Made by a program: the position numbers and the translations under genes
Assembly: GCF_001584165.1 (NCBI RefSeq)
Contig: NZ_CP013233.1
Span: 2,488,620 to 2,552,619, forward strand
Direction of reading: 5' to 3'
Source: Collimonas arenae
GTDB lineage: Bacteria > Pseudomonadota > Gammaproteobacteria > Burkholderiales > Burkholderiaceae_D
Length of the DNA: 64,000 bases
Notes under the pieces: generated by a model
Told to the model about the DNA's origin: nothing
The model's database searches: none
The model's input: the letters and a program-made list of their open reading frames with translations, nothing else
Shown here: in pieces, positions 50,362 to 60,850 of the stretch
How the letters are laid out: each line of letters starts with the position of its first letter
Numbering within the stretch: the stretch's first letter is position 1

Positions 50362-51704
50362 TTATTTTTCCTGGCGTGCGTAAGGGTTCCGACTAGATCT
50401 GAACTCGATGCGTAATGGAGTCCCAACCAGCGAAAAAGTTTCCCGGAAATGCTTCTCTAGATAACGCTTATAGTTATCTTCGATCGATTCCAGCGCATTG
50501 CCGTGGATAACGACGATGGGCGGATTCATGCCACCCTGGTGGGCATAACGCAGCTTCGGACGAATCGATCCCTTGCGGCGCGGCTGCTGATGCTCCACCG
50601 CTTCGATCAGGGCTCGGGTCAACTTCGGTGTAGTCAGATTGGACATCGCTGCAGCGTATGCCGAATCGATCGACTTCATCAGCGGTGTGATGCCAGTCGA
50701 TTTCAGTGCCGATATGAAATGGAATTTTGCAAACGACAGGAAATTCAGCTTGCGATCCATGTCCATCTTGATTTCATCGCGACGGTCGCTGGTCAAGCCA
50801 TCCCACTTGTTGACGCCGACCACCAACGCCCGCCCCGTCTCCAGCACGAAGCCGGCAATATGCGCATCCTGCTCGGAAATATCCTGCTGCGCATCCAGCA
50901 GCAGCAAGACCACGTTGGCCTCGGAAATCGATTGCAAAGTCTTGACTACCGAAAACTTCTCGATCGCCTCGAACACCTTGCCGCGACGGCGGATACCGGC
51001 GGTATCGATCAACGTATACTTCTTGCCGTCGCGCTCGAACGGAATTTCAATCGAATCGCGAGTGGTGCCAGGCATGTCGAATGCAATGACGCGCTCTTCG
51101 CCCAGCAAGGTGTTAACCAGCGTCGACTTGCCGACATTCGGCCGACCGACAATGGCGATCTTGATGCCACGATCCTTGTCCTCAGGCTCAGCCTCTTCCG
51201 CTGGACGTTGGGAGAACGCCAGGTCGAGCGACTCTTCCACCAGATCGGCGACGCCATCGCCATGCGCAGCAGAAATGACATACGGGTCGCCCATGCCAAG
51301 CTCATAGAACTCGGCTGTGACTGAGGTGTACTTCATGCCCTCTGACTTATTTACCACCAGCATCACCGAGCGACCCGACTTGCGCAGGAAGTCTGTGATG
51401 GTCTTGTCATGTGGCGTTAAGCCTTGGCGACCGTCAACGATGAAAATCACGATATCGGCTTCCGCCACGGCTTGCTTGGTCTGCTTTGCCATCTCGTGCA
51501 TGATGCCGTCTTTGGCAACCGGCTCGAAACCGCCAGTATCAATCACCAGGAATGGCCGTTCGCCAACCCGCCCTTCGCCATAATGACGATCGCGAGTCAG
51601 GCCGGGCAAATCGGCGACCAACGCGTCACGGGAACGCGTCAGACGATTGAATAACGTCGATTTGCCGACATTGGACGTCCTACTAGTGCAATTACTGGCT
51701 TCAT
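50362..51704 (-). CDS. der: Ribosome-assembly GTPase Der/EngA (one frameshift)
   Basis: This essential double-GTPase needed for 50S assembly has 447 residues after restoring one base at about 51673. The lesion splits the first G1 motif: [11 protein letters not shown] is in one frame and [24 protein letters not shown] in the next. The remainder has the second G domain ([35 protein letters not shown]) and the KH-like end. Because the gene is essential, a sequence error is the likely cause. The start is seven bases past the bamB stop. Confidence 0.93.
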
Positions 51705-51711
51705 TAAATTG

Positions 51712-52848
51712 TTACTCTGTCGCAAAAGCGATCAAGGTTCCTGCTTTGGTTTGAAAAATCACATTGGAACCCACAACGATCGGGTTCGGCAGCACAGCGC
51801 TGCTGTCCACACGAACACGTCCGATCAGGGCGCCATCTTCACGGGACAAGAAATGAACGTATCCCTCAAAGTCACCAACCGCCACTGCATTACCCAGCAC
51901 AGCCGGGGTTGTCAGCACACGATTGGCGAGCTGCTTGTTTTGCCATACTACCGCACCGCTGTCCAAAGCGAACGCGCTCACAGCGCCATTCTCATTGGCG
52001 GCATAGATCGCGCGGTCATCCGCGCCGATACCGACATCGCTGGAAAACGGCTTGACCCAGTGGGCAGTGCCACTGCCAGCGTCAAAGCAACCGATCCGAC
52101 CCTGGTAGGCGACGGCGCAGACCTGACGCCCAATGATGACCGGCGTACCGGAAGCATCAGCTATACGCTCAAGCTCCGTCGTACCGCGCGGATCACCAAT
52201 CGCCATTTCCCACCATGGACCACCGTTAGTCAGGTTCAGTGCCGACAAGCGCCCACCTGGCAGCGACAAGAAAGTTGCCTGAGGGACAACCAGGAGGCCT
52301 GGCGCCGAGCGCAGGGTCAGCGACGGCAATGTGCGCAATACAGCCCAGCGGCGTTCACCGGTCGCAGCATCATAAGCAGCAATCCGATTATCGAGGCTAC
52401 GCACGATCACCAGGCCCTGGCCAACTGCAGGCGCCGACAGGATTTCGCTTGAAGCCTGGGCTTGCCAGAGTTTCTTGCCTTGCGCATCGAAGGCCAGCAA
52501 TACGCCCTTCTCGCCAGCCACGGCCACAGTAGTGCCGTCGCTACCGGCGCCGCCAGTCAGGTGCATGCCGGCATTGATGCGCCAAGCCACCGCACCAGAC
52601 GCAGCATCCAGGCGCTCGACGGTACCATCAGCTGCGGCCGCATAAACACTGCCGCCAGCCGCAACCGGAGAAAAAGTGAAAATCGAGGCACTGCCGATCG
52701 ACTGCGTCCATGCCTGACGCACCTTGAGACTCTGCGTGAATTCAACCAGCGGCGCAGGAGGATTACTCGGTTTCTTACCGGCGAACAAGGAGCAGCCGCC
52801 CAACATCAGCAATGCACCGGCAAAGACGACTTTCACTGCAATACGCAT
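51712..52848 (-). CDS. bamB: Outer-membrane assembly lipoprotein BamB
   Basis: This 378-residue lipoprotein has the signal peptide FAGALLMLGGCS, with Cys19 lipidated. It is an eight-bladed beta-propeller with PQQ-like repeats (DGTVERLDAASGAVAWRI, LLAFDAQGKKLWQAQ, IAAYDAATGERRWAV, GYVHFLSREDGALIGRV). BamB supports BamA in inserting outer-membrane proteins. The ATG at 52848 is chosen because it directly precedes the signal peptide. Confidence 0.94.
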   Translation of the reverse strand: MRIAVKVVFAGALLMLGGCSLFAGKKPSNPPAPLVEFTQSLKVRQAWTQSIGSASIFTFSPVAAGGSVYAAAADGTVERLDAASGAVAWRINAGMHLTGGAGSDGTTVAVAGEKGVLLAFDAQGKKLWQAQASSEILSAPAVGQGLVIVRSLDNRIAAYDAATGERRWAVLRTLPSLTLRSAPGLLVVPQATFLSLPGGRLSALNLTNGGPWWEMAIGDPRGTTELERIADASGTPVIIGRQVCAVAYQGRIGCFDAGSGTAHWVKPFSSDVGIGADDRAIYAANENGAVSAFALDSGAVVWQNKQLANRVLTTPAVLGNAVAVGDFEGYVHFLSREDGALIGRVRVDSSAVLPNPIVVGSNVIFQTKAGTLIAFATE

Positions 52849-52870
52849 ATTCTTCCTTTTTTCCGAATTA

Positions 52871-53521
52871 TCAGGCTGCGGCTTTGGCTGGAGCGCCGCC
52901 AATCGCATCAAGTTTTAATTGAATCAATTGCCGACCAGGATTTTTACTATCCATCTTGTCCAACGCCAGCTGATAGGCAACGCGCGCATCGTCGAGCTTG
53001 TTCTGCGCAACCAGGATATCGCCTTTACGATCGGCTACGGCACTGGCGAAAGGCGCGGGAACGTCTGCGGCCAACACCTTCAAGCCATCATCGTAGGCCT
53101 TTTGGTCCAGCAAAATGCCGGCCAGGCGTACGCGCGCAAGCGCACGATAGTCTTCGTCGGCGCCATGATCGACCGCCCATTGCAATTGCTCTTTGGCGCC
53201 GTTCAGGTCGTTGGCGTCAAACGCAACCTTGGCAGCCGACAGTGCTGCCATGCCGGCATAAGCAGTGCGACCAAATTTCTGCTGGATATCTGCAGCTGCG
53301 CGCTGGACCTTGGCTGTGTCCTTGGCGGTTACCGCTTTTTGCAATTCGTCATACAGTTGCGACGCCTGCAAGGCCTGGCTGCGCTGGTAATAATTCCAGC
53401 CGGACCAGCCTGCGTATGCGCCCAGGGCGATAATCAGCACCCAGGTCGTCAGGTTGCCGTATTTCTTCCACCAATCCTTAAGCGTTGCCAGTTGTTCCTG
53501 TTCGTCGAGATCGAATGCCAT
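52871..53521 (-). CDS. YfgM-like tetratricopeptide membrane protein
   Basis: This 216-residue protein starts with an acidic-aromatic segment (DLDEQEQLATLKDWWKKYGN), one membrane helix (LTTWVLIIALGAYAGWSGWNYY) and periplasmic TPR repeats. It matches YfgM, an ancillary SecYEG/PpiD-associated factor, and lies between hisS and bamB as in other proteobacteria. It starts 11 bases after hisS. Confidence 0.9.
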   Translation of the reverse strand: MAFDLDEQEQLATLKDWWKKYGNLTTWVLIIALGAYAGWSGWNYYQRSQALQASQLYDELQKAVTAKDTAKVQRAAADIQQKFGRTAYAGMAALSAAKVAFDANDLNGAKEQLQWAVDHGADEDYRALARVRLAGILLDQKAYDDGLKVLAADVPAPFASAVADRKGDILVAQNKLDDARVAYQLALDKMDSKNPGRQLIQLKLDAIGGAPAKAAA

Positions 53522-53532
53522 ATGATTTTATT

Positions 53533-54915
53533 TTAGTGATGATAGTGAATATGTTGATGATCGCCGTGGTCATGGTCGTCGTTGCCAACGATCTGATCGA
53601 CCAGATAATCGCTGACCGCGTCGAACGGTACGACACTTTGGTTGCCGGCACTAGCTTTTTCGGCATTGTTGCCACCATCGCCATCGGCCCGCAAGGTCTT
53701 GACGGTCGCAGTCTGGTTAGCGACTTCATCCTCGCCGATGATGATGGCATATGCCGCACCACTGGCATCTGCGCGCTTCATCTGCGATTTGAAACTGCCG
53801 CCGGCATTGGCCGAGGCGCAATGTAGCACAACATCCAGCCCGGCATTGCGCAAACGTTCCGCCAGCACGAACGATTGCAGCTGCGCCGCCTCGCCCTGAT
53901 GCACCAGATAAACGTCGCATTCGTTGCGCACGGCCTGTTCGCCGTTAGCGCGCATCAGTTCCAACAAGCGCTCGACGCCCATCGCAAAACCGCAGGCCGG
54001 CGTTGGCTTGCCGCCGAACATTTCGACCAGCGGATCGTAACGTCCGCCGCCGCATACCGTCCCTTGCGAACCGAGCTGGTCGGTGACCCACTCGAACACG
54101 GTGCGATTGTAATAGTCCATGCCGCGCACCAGGCGCGGGTTGATCGTGAACGGGATGTTGTTATGGTTCAGTATCTTTTGCACGCCTTCGAAGTGCGCGC
54201 GCGATTCCTCACCCAGGTAGTCGAGCAGTTGCGGCGCGCCGTTGACCATTTCCTGCATGGTTGGATTCTTGGTGTCGAGGATGCGCAGCGGATTGCTGTG
54301 CAGGCGTCGTTGCGCGTCGGTGTCGAGCAAATTCTGGTGCTTTTCAAAATACGCGATCAGGTCGGCGCGATGGCGATTGCGCTCTTCGGCGTCGCCGATC
54401 GAGTTCAATTGCAGTTGCACGTCCTGCAGTCCAAGATCATCCCACAAGCGCTGGCACATCATGATCAGTTCTGCGTCGATGTCCGGACCGGTAAATCCAA
54501 GGGCTTCCGCGCCGACCTGGTGAAACTGGCGGTAGCGCCCGCGCTGCGGACGCTCGTGGCGGAACATGGGGCCGCTGTACCAGAGCCGCTTGGGGCCATC
54601 ATAGGTCAGGTTGTGTTCGATCGCGGCGCGTACGACGCCTGCGGTACTTTCCGGACGCAGGGTCAGGTTGTCGCCGTTCATCGAATCAGTGAACGAATAC
54701 ATTTCCTTTTCGACGATGTCGGTGACAGCACCCAGGCCGCGTGCAAACAACGCAGTCGGCTCGACGATTGGCGTGCGTATCTTTTGAAAGCCGTAGCTTT
54801 TCAGCACCGACTCGACGGTGTTCTCGAACAATTCCCACAGCGCCGCATCGGCGGGCAGGACATCGTTCATACCTTTTACGCCGATGATTTTATCGGCCTT
54901 CTTATTTTCAGACAT
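53533..54915 (-). CDS. hisS: Histidyl-tRNA synthetase with His-rich C-terminal tail
   Basis: This class II synthetase of 460 residues has motif 1 around [14 protein letters not shown], motif 2 [20 protein letters not shown], the histidine blocks [16 protein letters not shown] and CGGGRYDPL, and an anticodon-binding domain from about 340. Relative to the E. coli protein it has an extra acidic-histidine tail. The last 15 residues contain seven His ([15 protein letters not shown]). The tail is probably surface-exposed and may bind metal. Confidence 0.96.
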   Translation of the reverse strand: MSENKKADKIIGVKGMNDVLPADAALWELFENTVESVLKSYGFQKIRTPIVEPTALFARGLGAVTDIVEKEMYSFTDSMNGDNLTLRPESTAGVVRAAIEHNLTYDGPKRLWYSGPMFRHERPQRGRYRQFHQVGAEALGFTGPDIDAELIMMCQRLWDDLGLQDVQLQLNSIGDAEERNRHRADLIAYFEKHQNLLDTDAQRRLHSNPLRILDTKNPTMQEMVNGAPQLLDYLGEESRAHFEGVQKILNHNNIPFTINPRLVRGMDYYNRTVFEWVTDQLGSQGTVCGGGRYDPLVEMFGGKPTPACGFAMGVERLLELMRANGEQAVRNECDVYLVHQGEAAQLQSFVLAERLRNAGLDVVLHCASANAGGSFKSQMKRADASGAAYAIIIGEDEVANQTATVKTLRADGDGGNNAEKASAGNQSVVPFDAVSDYLVDQIVGNDDHDHGDHQHIHYHH

Positions 54916-54990
54916 TCTTCTTCAATTCAATACACAGGTAGTGATTAATTTCGATGGAAACCCAACCGACACCAGGTCGGCCGCATCCGC

Positions 54991-56256
54991 TCAAGCTACT
55001 GCATGACCATAATGGCTCTTCACATACTCCAGCACCACCGCCTGGAATTCTTCGGCAATCCGATCGCCGCGCAAGGTCAGCTTCTTCTCGCCATCAATGA
55101 ACACTGGCGCCGCCGGCGATTCGCCGGTGCCGGGCAAACTGATGCCGATATTGGCATGTTTGGATTCGCCGGGGCCATTCACGATGCACCCCATCACCGC
55201 CACATTCATGCTTTCAACGCCTGGATATTCCTTCTTCCAGACCGGCATCTGGTCGCGCAAATACGTCTGTATCTTATCCGCCAGGTCTTGGAAAACAGTC
55301 GACGTGGTGCGCCCACAGCCGGGGCAGGCAATCACCATCGGCGCGAACTTGCGCAAACCCATGGTTTGCAAAATCTCTTGCCCGACGACGACTTCCTTGG
55401 TCCGATCGCCGCCCGGTTCAGGCGTCAACGAAATTCGGATCGTATCGCCAATTCCCTCCTGCAACAGCACCGACAATGCCGCCGTCGAAGCAACAATGCC
55501 CTTGCTGCCCATGCCCGCTTCGGTCAGGCCTAGGTGCAACGGATAATCGCAACGACGCGCCAGTTCGCGATACACCGCAATCAGGTCCTGAACACCGGAA
55601 ACCTTGCAGGACAGGATGATGCGATCGGCGCCCAACCCCAACTCCTCGGCACGTTGCGCATTCTCGATGGCAGAAGTCACCAATGCTTCATACATCACTG
55701 CCTGTGCCGGCCACGGTTGGCTGCGCAAGGCATTCTCGTCCATGATCCGCGCCAACAACGCCTGGTCCAGGCTGCCCCAGTTAACGCCGATACGCACCGG
55801 TTTGTCATACTTGCAGGCGATTTCGATCATTTGCGCAAACTGCGTGTCGCGCTTGGCGCCCTTGCCGACATTTCCCGGATTGATGCGGTATTTCGACAGC
55901 GCCTGGGCGCACTCCGGATAATCATTCAACAGCGTATGGCCGTTGTAATGGAAATCGCCGACCAGCGGCACATCAATGCCCATCTTGTCGAGTTGCTCGC
56001 GAATTGCCGGCACCGCAGCGGCCGCTTCCGGATTATTCACGGTGATGCGCACCAGCTCTGAACCGGCGCGCGCCAGGTCCTTGATCTGGATCGCGGTGCC
56101 GATCGCATCGGCAGTATCGGTATTGGTCATCGACTGCACTACAACAGGTGCACCGCCGCCAACCAGTATCTTGCGTTCACCATAGCTAACCGCCGCACTG
56201 CGACTGACGCGCCGCACGCTTGGGCCGGAGCCGATCGGTAGATTCATGTGCGACAT
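54991..56256 (-). CDS. ispG: 4-hydroxy-3-methylbut-2-enyl-diphosphate synthase IspG
   Basis: This 421-residue enzyme catalyses the penultimate MEP-pathway step to isoprenoids. The TIM barrel ([41 protein letters not shown]) is followed by an iron-sulfur domain with [15 protein letters not shown] and [17 protein letters not shown], which give the three Cys cluster ligands. It is placed between rodZ and hisS, as in E. coli. Confidence 0.96.
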   Translation of the reverse strand: MSHMNLPIGSGPSVRRVSRSAAVSYGERKILVGGGAPVVVQSMTNTDTADAIGTAIQIKDLARAGSELVRITVNNPEAAAAVPAIREQLDKMGIDVPLVGDFHYNGHTLLNDYPECAQALSKYRINPGNVGKGAKRDTQFAQMIEIACKYDKPVRIGVNWGSLDQALLARIMDENALRSQPWPAQAVMYEALVTSAIENAQRAEELGLGADRIILSCKVSGVQDLIAVYRELARRCDYPLHLGLTEAGMGSKGIVASTAALSVLLQEGIGDTIRISLTPEPGGDRTKEVVVGQEILQTMGLRKFAPMVIACPGCGRTTSTVFQDLADKIQTYLRDQMPVWKKEYPGVESMNVAVMGCIVNGPGESKHANIGISLPGTGESPAAPVFIDGEKKLTLRGDRIAEEFQAVVLEYVKSHYGHAVA

Positions 56257-56284
56257 GCGCCGCTCTCCTTCAACTTGTTCACGC

Positions 56285-57241
56285 TTACTTCAGTGTCAAC
56301 CGGGCCACGTTGGTCTTCGAACTGCCCTTCAAATCAACCGGTTCGCCACGCAGCGTAGCATCAACGCCAGCCAGGTTACCGATAGTCACCGAGACCGGCT
56401 GTGTCACGTCAAACGACTGCGAATCCCCCGCCTTTACCAGGCGCGAAATCAGCACCGTGTTATCGGCACGCTTGATTTCAACCCACGAATCCTGCCTGAA
56501 ATTCAGACTCAACTGATTGCCATTGTCGCCGGCAACTGCAGCCGGCGCCGTAGTCGCTGCAGCGGCATTGACAGCCGACTCAGACACAACCGCTGCATCA
56601 GCAGCCGGCGTCGATGTCGCACTTGAGGCTGTCTGGGCAGCAGGCGCCTCTGCGGATGCAGGAGTCAGCGGCAATTCAGCACTGGCCTGACCGCTGGCCG
56701 CAGCACTCGATGCCGCTGCCGCAGTAGCTCTTTCGGCAGATGCATGCAACGCATTTTCGACCATCGGCAACAGATCCAGCCGTATGGCGACAGCCAGCAG
56801 CAAGAGCAGCACGGCGCCTATTACCAGCCATTTATAAGCAAACTTGGTACGTCCCATCAAACTGAAACGGGATTCTGAAAAAGGTGTCGAAAGCTGATTG
56901 TGGCGGACACTCGGCATGTCCTTAGGCGCAGCCGCTGGCGAAATCTGCGCCAACAGAACTGTAGCGTCCAACCCCAGCAATTTTGCATAGGAACGGATAA
57001 AACCGCGCGTCATTACCATGGTAGGCAATGCTGCGTAATTGTCGGCCTCGATCGCATCGATCTGGCGCGGCGCCAGCTTCAGATGGCTTGCCACCTCTGC
57101 GACCGACCAACCAAGCTGTTCGCGTTTGCTTGCCAGCTGCGCACCGAGTGACGCCGGACTATTACTGATCGCTTCGTGAGGAACGGCTTCCGCATTTGCC
57201 TCATCGACGATCACCGACTTCACCTGTTCCGACTCACTCAT
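56285..57241 (-). CDS. rodZ: Cytoskeleton-associated protein RodZ
   Basis: This 318-residue protein has an N-terminal RodZ helix-turn-helix that contacts MreB ([20 protein letters not shown] ... [30 protein letters not shown]), one membrane helix ([16 protein letters not shown]) at about residue 150, an Ala/Pro/Ser-rich periplasmic linker and a C-terminal DUF4115 beta domain ([17 protein letters not shown]). It controls rod shape. The ATG at 57241 overlaps the pilW end by eight bases. Confidence 0.93.
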   Translation of the reverse strand: MSESEQVKSVIVDEANAEAVPHEAISNSPASLGAQLASKREQLGWSVAEVASHLKLAPRQIDAIEADNYAALPTMVMTRGFIRSYAKLLGLDATVLLAQISPAAAPKDMPSVRHNQLSTPFSESRFSLMGRTKFAYKWLVIGAVLLLLLAVAIRLDLLPMVENALHASAERATAAAASSAAASGQASAELPLTPASAEAPAAQTASSATSTPAADAAVVSESAVNAAAATTAPAAVAGDNGNQLSLNFRQDSWVEIKRADNTVLISRLVKAGDSQSFDVTQPVSVTIGNLAGVDATLRGEPVDLKGSSKTNVARLTLK

Positions 57242-58076
57242 TAAACGCTCCACGTTGATAGGCGGCAAACTCCGGGGAGCCGGCAAAGCGACGGCGCAAC
57301 TGGGTTACCAAACTTGCTTCTGCAGCGGTATCACCCAATTTCCGCTCCACTTTAATGGCCGTCCAAAGCGCTTCCGCGTTTTGCACATCCGTTTTCAATA
57401 CAAGGCCAATATAGAACCGCGCGCGCTCATAATCGTTGCGGTCATACGCCAATTTCGCCAGATTGGCATTGGTCAGAGGATTGCTCGCATCAAACTGGAA
57501 AGCCTGCGACAGATAACGCTCAGCCGCCACCGTGTCATTGAATTTAAGGCTACAGACGCCGGCATTGGTCAGCGCCTTTGCCGGCGACTGGTAAGCGCGG
57601 CTCTTCAATGCCGTTTCGAAATGAACTATCGATTCCTTGGCTCTACCGTTCTGACAAAGAAACCATCCGTAGTTATTGGCAAAGTCCGGATTGTTCGGGG
57701 ATAGTCGCAGCGCGCGCTGGAAATTGTCATCGGCCAGGCGATTCTCACCCATGTCCATATAGATCAGGCCACGCACGCTATAGGCGTCGGCTAGCTCCGG
57801 ATCCGCCGCCACGGCCTGCTTGATCTCATCAAGCGCCACTTCCAATTGCCCCTGCCCGAAATAACCGACAGCCAATTGCAAACGAATGCCGGCGCGCCGC
57901 TGCGCTTCAGTCTGATCCGAACTGGTGGCCAGCTCGCGCCGCGAACCGGTTTCGTTGTCAGCGCCAACCGGCTGATTCGCACAACCACTCAAACTACCCA
58001 ACAATGACAAAGAGCCTGCCGCCAGCGCGATACGACGATTCCAACATCCAAGCTTTAGACTGATTTTTTCTATCAC
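57234..58076 (-). CDS. pilW: Type IV pilus biogenesis TPR lipoprotein PilW/PilF
   Basis: This 280-residue lipoprotein starts with GTG ([10 protein letters not shown]), overlapping the rlmN stop. The signal peptide ends SLSGCANQ. Six or so TPR repeats follow ([34 protein letters not shown], here [17 protein letters not shown]), as in PilF, the pilotin that takes PilQ to the outer membrane. The block between rlmN and rodZ is conserved. Confidence 0.93.
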   Translation of the reverse strand: MIEKISLKLGCWNRRIALAAGSLSLLGSLSGCANQPVGADNETGSRRELATSSDQTEAQRRAGIRLQLAVGYFGQGQLEVALDEIKQAVAADPELADAYSVRGLIYMDMGENRLADDNFQRALRLSPNNPDFANNYGWFLCQNGRAKESIVHFETALKSRAYQSPAKALTNAGVCSLKFNDTVAAERYLSQAFQFDASNPLTNANLAKLAYDRNDYERARFYIGLVLKTDVQNAEALWTAIKVERKLGDTAAEASLVTQLRRRFAGSPEFAAYQRGAFNE

Positions 58077-59248
58077 TGAGACACCTCGATGATGCGGCCA
58101 AAATTCTTCCCGAATTTCTGCTGATATTCGGTCATTTTCTGCATGCGCTCCTGCACTCGCGTCCGATCCTGTACCTCGCCAGCAAGCTGGCCGCACGCGG
58201 CATCGATATCGTCGCCGCGCGTCTTGCGCACGGTGGTGACGATGCCAGCGTCCATCAATATCTGCGCAAATGCCTTAATGCGCGGATTCTTGGAGCGCTT
58301 CAGACCGGATTCAGGGAACGGATTAAATGGAATCAGGTTGAACTTGCACGGCACCGCAGGTCCGCCTGCGTGCCCCTGCACCAGGGCGATCAACTCGCGC
58401 GCATGCGCATCGGTATCGTTGACGTCATCCAGCATGCAATATTCAAAAGTAATAAAGTCACGCGGCGCGAATTCCAGATAGCGCTTGCAGGCAGCCATCA
58501 GTTCACGTAGCGGGTATTTCTTGTTCAGCGGCACCAAGCCGTCGCGCAAGGTGTCATTCGAAGCGTGCAGCGAAACTGCCATCGCAACGGCACAATCCTG
58601 CGACAACTTGTCTATCATCGGCACCACACCGCTGGTCGACAAGGTCACGCGGCGGCGCGACAGGCCATACGCATTATCGTCGAGCATCAGCTTGAGCGCA
58701 GTAACCGTCGGTTCGTAATTCAACAACGGCTCGCCCATACCCATCATCACCACGTTGGTGATCTGGCGTTCGCCCTTGTGACCAGGCTCGATGCCTTTCG
58801 ACTTGCGCAGTTCGAATTCCGCCATCCACAGTTGGCCGATGATTTCGCCGACGCTCAGGTTACGGCTGAATCCTTGCTTGCCAGTGGAACAGAAGCGGCA
58901 GTTCACCGCACAGCCGGCTTGCGTCGAAATGCATAGCGTGCCGCGGTTCTCTTCTGGAATGAACACGGTTTCCACAGCATTGCCCTGCCCGACATCCAGC
59001 AGCCATTTACGGGTACCGTCGGACGAGGTGTGATCGCTAATCACGGCTGGCGCAGCGATAAACGCACGGGTCGCCAGCTTGTCGCGCAATGACTTGGCCA
59101 AATCGGTCATCGCGTCAAAATCGTGTGCACCGAATTGATGAATCCAGCGCAGCAATTGTTTTGCTCTGAACGGCTTCTCACCCAACTCCCCGCAATAAGC
59201 GGTAAGTTGTGCAGGATCCAGGTCCAGCAGGTTGATGAGAGCAGTCAT
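58073..59248 (-). CDS. rlmN: 23S rRNA/tRNA adenine-C2 methyltransferase RlmN
   Basis: This radical-SAM enzyme of 391 residues carries the cluster motif [16 protein letters not shown] and the methyl-carrying Cys in the later [16 protein letters not shown]. It methylates A2503 of 23S rRNA and A37 of some tRNAs. Other blocks are [13 protein letters not shown] and [10 protein letters not shown]. Its stop is overlapped by the GTG of pilW. Confidence 0.96.
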   Translation of the reverse strand: MTALINLLDLDPAQLTAYCGELGEKPFRAKQLLRWIHQFGAHDFDAMTDLAKSLRDKLATRAFIAAPAVISDHTSSDGTRKWLLDVGQGNAVETVFIPEENRGTLCISTQAGCAVNCRFCSTGKQGFSRNLSVGEIIGQLWMAEFELRKSKGIEPGHKGERQITNVVMMGMGEPLLNYEPTVTALKLMLDDNAYGLSRRRVTLSTSGVVPMIDKLSQDCAVAMAVSLHASNDTLRDGLVPLNKKYPLRELMAACKRYLEFAPRDFITFEYCMLDDVNDTDAHARELIALVQGHAGGPAVPCKFNLIPFNPFPESGLKRSKNPRIKAFAQILMDAGIVTTVRKTRGDDIDAACGQLAGEVQDRTRVQERMQKMTEYQQKFGKNFGRIIEVSQ

Positions 59249-59418
59249 GGCATTTCCAATTTAAAATAATTGCAAGGCAGAGCCCAAGGGCGACATAAGC
59301 GCCACAAGTTCCCCGCCTCCAATTAATTAAGCAAAACGTTTGAAGCAACTACATAAGCTTGCAGAACAAGCGACAAACAAGTTTCAACTTAAAACAAAAC
59401 AATCAATTACAGCAGCAA

Positions 59419-59835
59419 TTAAGCCTTCAGTGCTGGGAAGAAGTAAGCGATTTCAACTTTCGCTGTTTCTACAGCATCCGAACCGTGCACTGCGTTAGCG
59501 TCGATCGAATCAGCGAAATCGGCGCGGATAGTGCCTTTTTCTGCCTTCTTAGGATCGGTGGCACCCATCAGGTCGCGGTGCTTCAATACTGCGTTTTCGC
59601 CTTCCAGTGCTTGAATGATGACTGGGCCGGAGATCATGAAATCAACCAGATCCTTGAAGAAAGGACGCTCGCGGTGAACTGCGTAGAAACCTTCAGCTTC
59701 TTCACGGGACAGGTGCGTCATGCGTGCAGCAACGATTTTCAGGCCAGCGTTTTCAAAACGGGTATAGATTTGACCGATTACGTTTTTTGCAACTGCGTCT
59801 GGTTTGATAATCGACAGGGTGCGTTCAATTGCCAT
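59419..59835 (-). CDS. ndk: Nucleoside diphosphate kinase Ndk
   Basis: This 138-residue enzyme balances nucleoside triphosphates. [16 protein letters not shown] starts it. [14 protein letters not shown] and [21 protein letters not shown] follow; in the latter His of NAVHGSD is phosphorylated. It is expressed divergently from the Bax-inhibitor gene. Confidence 0.97.
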   Translation of the reverse strand: MAIERTLSIIKPDAVAKNVIGQIYTRFENAGLKIVAARMTHLSREEAEGFYAVHRERPFFKDLVDFMISGPVIIQALEGENAVLKHRDLMGATDPKKAEKGTIRADFADSIDANAVHGSDAVETAKVEIAYFFPALKA

Positions 59836-60083
59836 CTGAAAAACTCCAATGAAATGAAAGGGTTAAAATGCTTATTTAAATGACTGGTTAATAATTCAAT
59901 CAACCTTTGATTTTAACACGAAACACCTATACAGAATTATCAAAACTGGGGAAAACGCAAGAGTTAGATTGCACAGAACCACTTTACCGCTTTGCTGTCT
60001 GATGTAGGCATGCCGTCAGATGACGTTAGTAATGCTATGATCGCAATAGTTTAATACTTTTGCAATTTTCAAAGGAGTCCTCA

Positions 60084-60778
60084 ATGAATCAGAACTTGCA
60101 ACCAACCTACGCCCAGGTAGCACCGCACTGAGCGCGCAGCACCGGGTGCTGCGCAATACCTATTGGCTGCTGGCATTGTCCATGCTGCCGACCATTGCGG
60201 GCGCATGGCTTGGCGTTCAGATGGACTTCAGCTTCTTCCGCAACAGCCCTTTGATCGGCTTCATCGGCTTCATGGCCGTGGCATTTGGTTTTTTCTATGC
60301 AATCGAAAAGACCAAAAATAGTGGCTGGGGCGTTCTGCTCCTGCTCGGCTTTACCTTTTTCATGGGATTGATGCTGTCGCGCCTGATCGGCCATACGCTA
60401 GTTGGCTACTCCAACGGCGCCACGCTGATCATGATGGCGTTTGGTGGTACTGCGAGCGTTTTTGTCGTTATGGCAAGTATCGCAACCGTCAGCAAGCGCG
60501 ACTTCTCTAGTATGGGCAAATGGCTGTTTGCCGGCGTTGTGGTACTGCTGCTGGCGTCGCTGGCTAACGTTTTCCTGCAGATCCCGGCGCTTTACCTAGC
60601 AGTATCTGTCATTGCCATCGCGATTTTCTCAGCCTACATCATCTTTGACGTGCAGCGCATCATCAATGGCGGCGAGACGAATTACATTTCAGCAACACTA
60701 AGTCTGTATCTCGATGTCTACAACATTTTCGTCAACCTGCTGTCGCTGCTGGGCATTTTCGGCGGCAACCGAAACTAA
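60084..60778 (+). CDS. Bax inhibitor-1/YccA-family membrane protein (one frameshift)
   Basis: The gene has 231 residues after restoring one base near 60118; AAAGGAG lies nine bases before its ATG at 60084. The frame reads MNQNLQPTYAQ, breaks, and continues STALSAQHRVLRNTYWLLA. Seven hydrophobic helices follow, with the family C-terminus YIIFDVQRIINGGETNYISATLSLYLDVYNIFVNLL. YccA is a substrate and modulator of FtsH, which the HflKC complex also regulates. The gene ends in a strong terminator. Confidence 0.88.
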
Positions 60779-60804
60779 ACCGCTATCAGCAATCAGCAAT
60801 CATG

Positions 60805-60833
60805 AAAAAGCCGACCAGAAGGTCGGCTTTTTT
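60805..60833. terminator. Bidirectional rho-independent terminator between YccA-like gene and rlmD
   Basis: AAAAGCCGACC and GGTCGGCTTTT form a perfect stem with an AGAA loop, flanked by A and T runs on either side. It serves the two convergent genes. Confidence 0.92.
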
Positions 60834-60850
60834 GCAGTTTACGTCAACAA

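Noticed and set aside
53875..54948. A 357-codon plus-strand frame opposite hisS
   Set aside because: It is fully antisense to a certain gene, has no ribosome site, and its composition is that of a GC-rich shadow frame. The same applies to the long frames opposite iolC (35456-36541), rlmD (60884-61888), the GGDEF-EAL gene (21392-22351) and the first MCE gene (241-1029).
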